Positions 59,250-64,000 of a stretch of DNA of 64,000 bases are shown one piece after another. How positions within the stretch are numbered: the first letter of the stretch is position 1; the number at the start of each line of letters is the position of its first letter. A model generated the notes under the pieces. The model was not told the origin of the DNA and ran no database searches. It worked only from the letters and a program-made list of their open reading frames with translations. This DNA comes from an uncultured Clostridia bacterium. GTDB lineage: Bacteria; Bacillota; Clostridia; Peptostreptococcales; Anaerovoracaceae. Position numbers and translations under genes: made by a program. The stretch is taken from positions 18,985-82,984 of the forward strand of contig CALZYE010000007.1 in assembly GCA_945830395.1 (NCBI GenBank), in the 5' to 3' direction.

Positions 59250-60824
59250 CTAATGTCCAAATTCCTCTACATGATGTCCGCCGCTGAATCCTATGCCTAT
59301 CCTTGTGCTGTCGGGATAGAGAATCTGCTCTGCGCACTTAGGATCGCTTTTTTCTCCGAAATATGATGCTACGACAGCTTCGGCATAACCGCCGGTTCCG
59401 TTGTTTCCTGCAACATTTGCGCAAGTTTTGCCTGCCGCATGGAATATGGCTACTCTGCGTTCATCACCGGTTTGATTCGCCAAAGGTCCTTTTATACACT
59501 TTTTCATGGAATGCTCGATATTATCTACTTTTTGACCTGCTTTCACGCTTTCATTTACGGTTTCTGCCATTGCCTGCGCTCCGTATCTGGTAACATCGCC
59601 CACCTTCAGCTTAGGTGTATCGCCATTTGCTATATTTTTAATGAATTCAACAAATTCTTCGGTGCATTTCCATGTCTTTTCCCCACCGTCAAGAAATTCA
59701 TTGTATTCCAGAGGCTTACTTCCTGCAATAGCTCTCACCGCGTTTGTATAGTGCAGTCCCAACATCTTCTCGTCGCTGCCGAGTCCGCCCTTTATTTCAT
59801 TCACGCCTGCATAGTTTGCAGATACTCCGTAATATGTTTTTCCTTCCCGGCTTCCTTTAGCGGAAAAACCTCCGATAAGGGTTGCTTTTTCAGGAAGATC
59901 TTCAAACCACTTCTTCGATACTTTATCGAACTTCCTTACAGTCGAAACCGCACCCCTTGACTTATATCCATCCGTTACAGTTCCTCTTTTAACCTCCTTG
60001 CCGTCAACTGTTCCAATGACCTTTCCGTTGGTCTCCCAGCCGAAAATTTTTCCGGATACAACATTGATTCTCAAAAAGTTTCCATAATCTTTCGTTCCGT
60101 AACAGTAGATTTCACAGTCAACAAGCCTCTTGGCAACCTTTTCCCCGGATTTTTCATTACCTTTCACCTTGTTGTACTCGATAAACTTAGGTCTTAAATA
60201 TTTTTTAACAGCAGAATCGCTTTTCTTTTCAAGCAGGACTTTCAACTCCTCTGTCCACGCCTGACCTATATAAATTTTAGCATCGCCGTATTCTAAGCGG
60301 ACATTCTTGTCCTCTCTGATTGCTTTTGAAGCGAACTCTTTCTCTGAGATGCTCTCTTCACCGCTTGTTTTAGTTTTGAAGGAAATAACCTTGCTGACCT
60401 TCCCCGCAGTCTTCTTATATTTGTCGGCTTTCTTCCTCTTGTTCTTGATTTTCTTCCATGTCTTTCCGATCTTCTTATACTGAAAACCTTGGACTTTAAC
60501 ATAATATACGGTTCCGGCTTTCAATTTACGAAGCGTTACGCTCTGAACCTTGGATTTTTTAGTCTTTATAGTCTTGCTTTGCCATTTCTTAGCCTTTTTT
60601 GCCTTGTAAAAGACAGTGTAATTATTCGCATCCCTGCCTTTTTTAAAAGTTATTGCAGCACTTTCCTTGGAAGGCTTTACCTTTATGCTCTTGTGGTCTA
60701 TCCTTGAAGGTTTTTTCGCCTTCGCACGGGCAAATGCCTCAGACTGCATGCCCGCCACAAGTGATACGACGATAAAAACTGCAACAAGCATCGTAAAAAT
60801 CTTTTTAGTTTTGATATTTTTCAT
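59250..60824 (-). CDS. Secreted CAP-domain protein with Fn3-like and CAP-associated regions
   Basis: A 524-residue secreted protein. The signal peptide ends near AFARA (~34). Residues ~40-150 are Lys-rich with fibronectin III-like features (NYTVFYKAKKAKKW, AGTVYYVKVQGF). Residues ~165-330 resemble the CAP-associated domain (DAKIYIGQAWTEELKVLL). The C-terminal ~170 residues resemble a CAP/SCP domain: LHYTNAVRAIAGSKPL, EHSM, a middle HAAGKTCANVA and the end RIGIGFSGG. The usual His-Glu pairs are only partly evident. It ends in HHVEEFGH, not in an anchor, so it is probably released or held by charge. It begins 12 bases after the propeller gene's stop. Confidence 0.75.
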   Translation of the reverse strand: MKNIKTKKIFTMLVAVFIVVSLVAGMQSEAFARAKAKKPSRIDHKSIKVKPSKESAAITFKKGRDANNYTVFYKAKKAKKWQSKTIKTKKSKVQSVTLRKLKAGTVYYVKVQGFQYKKIGKTWKKIKNKRKKADKYKKTAGKVSKVISFKTKTSGEESISEKEFASKAIREDKNVRLEYGDAKIYIGQAWTEELKVLLEKKSDSAVKKYLRPKFIEYNKVKGNEKSGEKVAKRLVDCEIYCYGTKDYGNFLRINVVSGKIFGWETNGKVIGTVDGKEVKRGTVTDGYKSRGAVSTVRKFDKVSKKWFEDLPEKATLIGGFSAKGSREGKTYYGVSANYAGVNEIKGGLGSDEKMLGLHYTNAVRAIAGSKPLEYNEFLDGGEKTWKCTEEFVEFIKNIANGDTPKLKVGDVTRYGAQAMAETVNESVKAGQKVDNIEHSMKKCIKGPLANQTGDERRVAIFHAAGKTCANVAGNNGTGGYAEAVVASYFGEKSDPKCAEQILYPDSTRIGIGFSGGHHVEEFGH

Positions 60825-60836
60825 AAATTTTCTATA

Positions 60837-63272
60837 TTACCTCACTTTTAATCGTATAGCCTTGCTGTATGAACCGTAGATGTTCTTTCCTTCCCGGCGA
60901 ATAAATCCGCGAATGCGAACATACTTTGTTCCTTTTTTCAGCTTAATCGTTTTCAACGCTTTTTTAGGAGCGGTCAACCTGACAACCTTCTTTCCTTTTC
61001 GGAATTTCTTGTCGTTTGCTATAACTATCTCATATCCCTTAACCTTTGGAGTTTTCTTCCAACTCAGAGTAATTTTTTTCTTTCCTGCCTTGCCTTTTAG
61101 GCCTTTTACCGCTGCAGGCTTTGGGGGGTTAGGTTTGCCGCTGTCCTTTTTTCGCACAATGGTGACATAGTAATTCTTTGAGCGGCTTTTGTCCTGTGAT
61201 GTAACGCAAACCTGTACGGTAGTATTCTTCTTAAGATCATAGGACTCAATCTTGTATCCCCGTGACTCATCAAACTGATCCTGCCAGTCGTAGTCAAGTC
61301 GCGTTCCCTTCTTTAACAAACCTTTTCCCTGCGCTTTTTTTACATTGTCCCCCGCTTTCACCAAAACTTGGGCTTTTGGATGAGACGGCAGCAGCCAAAG
61401 CTTATACGACGGCTTCGTCTTACCCAGAAATTTTGTCTTATAGTTCAAAGTATCCTCATCGAAGTTTCCAAGAACATTATCGTCATATCTGCCGTTTTCC
61501 GTCAGTGCTAAGAGGCTCAAATCTGCATTTTTCTTCGTGATTTTTTTAATGATAAAACGATAGTTTGCGGCAAGACCTCCGCGCTTCACCTTTAACAGAA
61601 CTTCCGTCTTCTCCTTATTTCCCAGTGCAACTTTTGTGTTATCTCCCTGAGATTTTCCGTCTGCGGTAAGGGTAAATGAAGTTTTGTCATCTATCCTGCC
61701 TATATTAAAATTTATCGTGGAATCCGTATCCTGGGCCTTAAGCTCATAATCAGTCACTCCCGGCTGAAAACCCTGCTTCTTCCATTTGAGATGGTTTTTT
61801 CCGTCCGAACCCAACACATCCACGCTTTTCAGAAGGCGAGGCGCCACTGCCATAAGATGGTTACTGTCATTTTTGTAATAAATGATTCCGTCAGTGCTAA
61901 TGGACAGATGACTGATACAAAAGTTCTCCTGTGCTCCGGCAGGTGTAAATATTTTCTCCACATTTCCTCCGGTCTGCTGCTCCTTCGTATCGCTGAAACA
62001 ATAAAGCCCGCCCGGAGGTACATTGCAGGTGAAATACAGATGTCCAGCCTTTTCCGAGTCCTCGCTTGGCACAGACAGAAGGGGCGCTCCCACAGGCGGA
62101 CCTTCAATATATTTTCTGTAAATCGTAGAGTACTGTCCCAGTTCTTTGCTGACATCCAGTACCGCATAGAAGTGTTTTCCCGCCTTTTTATTTGAAACTC
62201 CCACATAGGCTCTTCCCCCATGTATTACGGCGGCACCTCGAATCGACTCACCCAGGTCGATATAGCTGAAGTCCTCAGTCATGCTGCCATCTGCCGCAGG
62301 CTGCGAAAGTACACCGTCTTCGCTTATTCGGATTCGATAAAAACGACCTCCCATAGTTCCGGCATAAATGTAGTTTCCGCTGCGCACAATGGTACTGCGA
62401 AAATCCCCTTTCAGATTTTTAACTTGGCTGATAGTTTTCTTTCCATCCAAAGGGTCTACCGTGCGTATAACAGAGCCGTCCGTATCCAGCGCCCCGGGAT
62501 CTCCGTTATCTGAGCCGAATACCGCGTATTTGTCGGTAATCAAAGCTCCTGCCCAGTAAAAGCCTCTTTCTCTGTCAGGCAAATCCCATTTCACTTTTCC
62601 GTCTTTTGCAGAGACGCAGAAATAATGCCTTATAATACCCTTTGCAGGAATACTGCCTTGTGCTTCTTCGTAATGCTCTCTCTGGTGGTCATAAACGCCG
62701 GTTCCTGTATAAAGATAGCCTTTTCCTCCGATTTTTCTGTAGGACAGCTGAGTTACACCCATCCCGGAAAAACCTTCGCTGCTCTTCCATAGATGTTTCA
62801 AACTGCCTGCATCCACAGCCTCAATCATCACGCCTTCCTTCTCCCCGTCAGTTACAACATAGAGCCTGCCCTCCGCATAGACCATAGGATGCATAGCCGT
62901 ACCTGCGCTGCCGCGGAGCACTGCCGCTTTCTTTTCCACCTTCCCTGTCCTGCGGTGGATTTGATATACGGTATTTCCTCCTGCAACATAGAGGCTGTCG
63001 CCTACAATCAGAGGGGGCGTTATTGCTGTGTCAAATTTCACATTATCCCATAAAGATACCGCATGTTCTGAATTTAAAACAGCGGCTCTTGCGGTGACGC
63101 CGTTATTGTCTTCGCTGTTTTGAAAGCGCGTCCAATCAGAAGATGAATCGCCTGCACCTGCAAAGCATAACGATGCACAAACAAGCACAGCAAGCATCGC
63201 CAAAACGACGATGCCTGCCTTACTTCTGAGCCTTATTTTCTTTTCATTATAACTGCTCATTTTTCTCTTCAA
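60837..63272 (-). CDS. Secreted beta-propeller protein with cadherin-like and Fn3 domains
   Basis: An 811-residue secreted protein. After a signal peptide (~1-40) the region ~55-480 has PQQ-like propeller blades (DSLYVAGGNTVYQIHRRTGK, GKVKWDLPDRERGFYWAG, YIYAGTMGGRFYRI). From ~480 to ~700 come cadherin-like beta-sandwich segments (DADLS-type repeat NADLSLLALTENG, TLNYKTKF). A Lys-rich Fn3 domain closes (KKKITLSWKKTPKVKGYEI). No anchor is seen. A TTG at 63272 directly after the previous stop has AAAGGTG upstream; ATG at 63260 is an alternative. It lies between two other Fn3-bearing genes in one operon. The ligand is unknown. Confidence 0.8.
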   Translation of the reverse strand: MKRKMSSYNEKKIRLRSKAGIVVLAMLAVLVCASLCFAGAGDSSSDWTRFQNSEDNNGVTARAAVLNSEHAVSLWDNVKFDTAITPPLIVGDSLYVAGGNTVYQIHRRTGKVEKKAAVLRGSAGTAMHPMVYAEGRLYVVTDGEKEGVMIEAVDAGSLKHLWKSSEGFSGMGVTQLSYRKIGGKGYLYTGTGVYDHQREHYEEAQGSIPAKGIIRHYFCVSAKDGKVKWDLPDRERGFYWAGALITDKYAVFGSDNGDPGALDTDGSVIRTVDPLDGKKTISQVKNLKGDFRSTIVRSGNYIYAGTMGGRFYRIRISEDGVLSQPAADGSMTEDFSYIDLGESIRGAAVIHGGRAYVGVSNKKAGKHFYAVLDVSKELGQYSTIYRKYIEGPPVGAPLLSVPSEDSEKAGHLYFTCNVPPGGLYCFSDTKEQQTGGNVEKIFTPAGAQENFCISHLSISTDGIIYYKNDSNHLMAVAPRLLKSVDVLGSDGKNHLKWKKQGFQPGVTDYELKAQDTDSTINFNIGRIDDKTSFTLTADGKSQGDNTKVALGNKEKTEVLLKVKRGGLAANYRFIIKKITKKNADLSLLALTENGRYDDNVLGNFDEDTLNYKTKFLGKTKPSYKLWLLPSHPKAQVLVKAGDNVKKAQGKGLLKKGTRLDYDWQDQFDESRGYKIESYDLKKNTTVQVCVTSQDKSRSKNYYVTIVRKKDSGKPNPPKPAAVKGLKGKAGKKKITLSWKKTPKVKGYEIVIANDKKFRKGKKVVRLTAPKKALKTIKLKKGTKYVRIRGFIRREGKNIYGSYSKAIRLKVR

Positions 63273-64000
63273 TTATTTCACCTTTACCTTTTTCGCTGCG
63301 GAAAGAGGACCCTTTCCTGTTGCGTTGAAGGCACATATCTTGTAGTAATATGTCTTTCCTTTTTTCAACTTCTTATTGATGAATTTTAATGTTTTTCCGT
63401 TCTTTATAACCTTAACTTTCGCATATTTTCCGTTTTTCGATGTGCTGCGATAGATTATATATCCTTTAGCTTTCTTGGTCTTTTTCCAGGAGAGAGTAAC
63501 CTGTCTCTTTCCGCTCTTAACCTTAAGGCTTACTTTACCCGGAAGCTTCTTCTTGCGCGCAAGATCTTCTTTCTTTTTCGCCTTTTCCAATTCAGCAAGC
63601 TTTTTCTCAGCGTCAGTAAGTACCTTATAGTTCTTTACTTTCTTCTTCGCTTCATCCCTAAGTGCATCGTACGCTTTTCTTGCGCCTGCAATAGCTTTCT
63701 TACTTCCAAGTGTTACTTTTCCGATTGCAGAGATTTTTTCATCTACCGCCTTTGCTTCCTTTTCAAGCTTTGCGTCTTCTTCCTCTGCTATAGCCTTTTT
63801 AAGCTCTTCAAGCTTCTTCTCCGCAGCTTTCAGATCTTCGTATTTTTCTACCTTTTTCTTCGCTCCGTCGCTGAGAGCATCATAAGCCTTTCTTGCGTCA
63901 TTGATTGCCGATTCCTTTTCAGTCGTAACTTCACCTATTGCAGAAATTTTTTCATCTACCGCCTTTGCTTCCTTTTCAAGCTTTGCGTCTTCTTCCGCTA
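63273..64000 (-). CDS. Secreted repeat/Fn3 protein, C-terminal part (5' end beyond window)
   Basis: The frame is open to the right edge; 241 residues are visible. They start with charged helical repeats of 71 residues (EEDAKLEKEAKAVDEKIS..., ending ARKAYDALSDGAKKKV and NYKVLTDAEKKLAEL), a type common in Firmicute surface proteins. A Lys-rich Fn3 domain follows (KRQVTLSWKKTKKAKGYIIY, KGKTYYYKICAFN). The protein ends after KVKVK without a wall anchor. Its Fn3 domain is close to those of the two genes downstream, which suggests duplication inside this cluster. The stop touches the next start, so the three are one operon. Confidence 0.8.
   Translation of the reverse strand, partial: AEEDAKLEKEAKAVDEKISAIGEVTTEKESAINDARKAYDALSDGAKKKVEKYEDLKAAEKKLEELKKAIAEEEDAKLEKEAKAVDEKISAIGKVTLGSKKAIAGARKAYDALRDEAKKKVKNYKVLTDAEKKLAELEKAKKKEDLARKKKLPGKVSLKVKSGKRQVTLSWKKTKKAKGYIIYRSTSKNGKYAKVKVIKNGKTLKFINKKLKKGKTYYYKICAFNATGKGPLSAAKKVKVK
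63734..63996. repeat. 213-base in-frame tandem repeat
   Basis: A 50-base block at 63734-63783 recurs without change at 63947-63996, an offset of 213 bases (71 codons). It encodes the helical repeat of the edge protein. The near-identity at DNA level points to recent expansion; more copies may follow outside the window. Confidence 0.85.

Noticed and set aside
63734..63996. CRISPR array
   Set aside because: The repeat is long (213 bases), in-frame and coding; there are no short spaced repeats or cas genes.
1..64000. tRNA, rRNA, integrase, transposase or phage genes
   Set aside because: None was found on reading the intergenic gaps and frames; a covariance-model search would be needed to exclude small RNAs.

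Overview
The window comes from a low-to-moderate GC, Gram-positive anaerobe of the class Clostridia. The support is the clostridial/bacillar gene order yacL-ispF-proS-ppi-cysS-mrnC-thyA-folA-rlmB, strong AGGAGG-type ribosome sites, sortase-type wall-anchor tails, Cna-B and pilin-type domains, and many peptidases and peptide transporters with few sugar genes. My inference is an asaccharolytic, host-associated organism (Anaerovoracaceae / former Family XIII-like); a species cannot be named from the sequence. No rRNA, tRNA, CRISPR array, insertion sequence or prophage was seen. No stretch longer than 300 bases is without a gene or gene relic.

Layout. 1-13.7 kb is a cell-surface region. It holds the end of one wall-anchored protein (+), a histidine phosphatase and a serine acetyltransferase (-), then three large wall-anchored proteins (-): a beta-helix/Cna-B protein, a repeat protein with no domain I recognise, and a 1858-residue adhesin with four Cna-B domains. 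13.8-21.8 kb is a housekeeping block (RNA methylation, folate/thymidylate, Cys- and Pro-tRNA synthetases, isoprenoid IspF, PIN-TRAM protein). 22-26.1 kb is a peptide-use operon (OPT transporter, PqqD-like protein, small membrane protein, PepD dipeptidase). 26.3-28.1 kb has an FMN hydroxyacid dehydrogenase with a Cys-rich N-terminus, a small membrane protein and an amber-interrupted small gene. 28.2-35 kb has an ApbE flavinyltransferase operon with two fused ABC transporters, divergent from a NusG-II / Gx-transporter pair. 35-41 kb has two aminopeptidases, a LysE-type exporter facing an HxlR-sfsA pair, and a YitT protein.

The most unusual locus is 41.3-44.9 kb. A NifH-like ATPase is fused in one reading frame, through a low-complexity linker, to a NifD-like catalytic subunit, and overlaps a NifK-like gene. 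No nif cofactor genes lie nearby. The cysteine pattern (three in the D-like part, one in the K-like part at the expected positions) resembles the single Fe4S4 cluster of dark protochlorophyllide reductase more than the nitrogenase P-cluster. The substrate is unknown. This is the best candidate for an undescribed system in the window.

45-51 kb holds an endonuclease, a broken pilin, and an oxidative-stress/thiol run (bcp, yaaA, YoaK-like, gamma-glutamylcysteine ligase, EamA transporter). 51-54.7 kb has a DUF1015 protein, an ABC-permease relic, an AT-rich Fic gene under a striking double inverted-repeat operator, and a frameshifted lipoprotein. 54.7-59.1 kb has TcdA, CbiK-type chelatase, an ABC-2 exporter and a secreted two-domain surface protein. 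59.2-64 kb is a second secreted-protein cluster: CAP domain, beta-propeller with Fn3, and a repeat/Fn3 protein that runs off the window. Gene decay is concentrated in the accessory stretches (27.8-28.1, 46.0-46.6, 52.7-53.1 and 54.4-54.7 kb).
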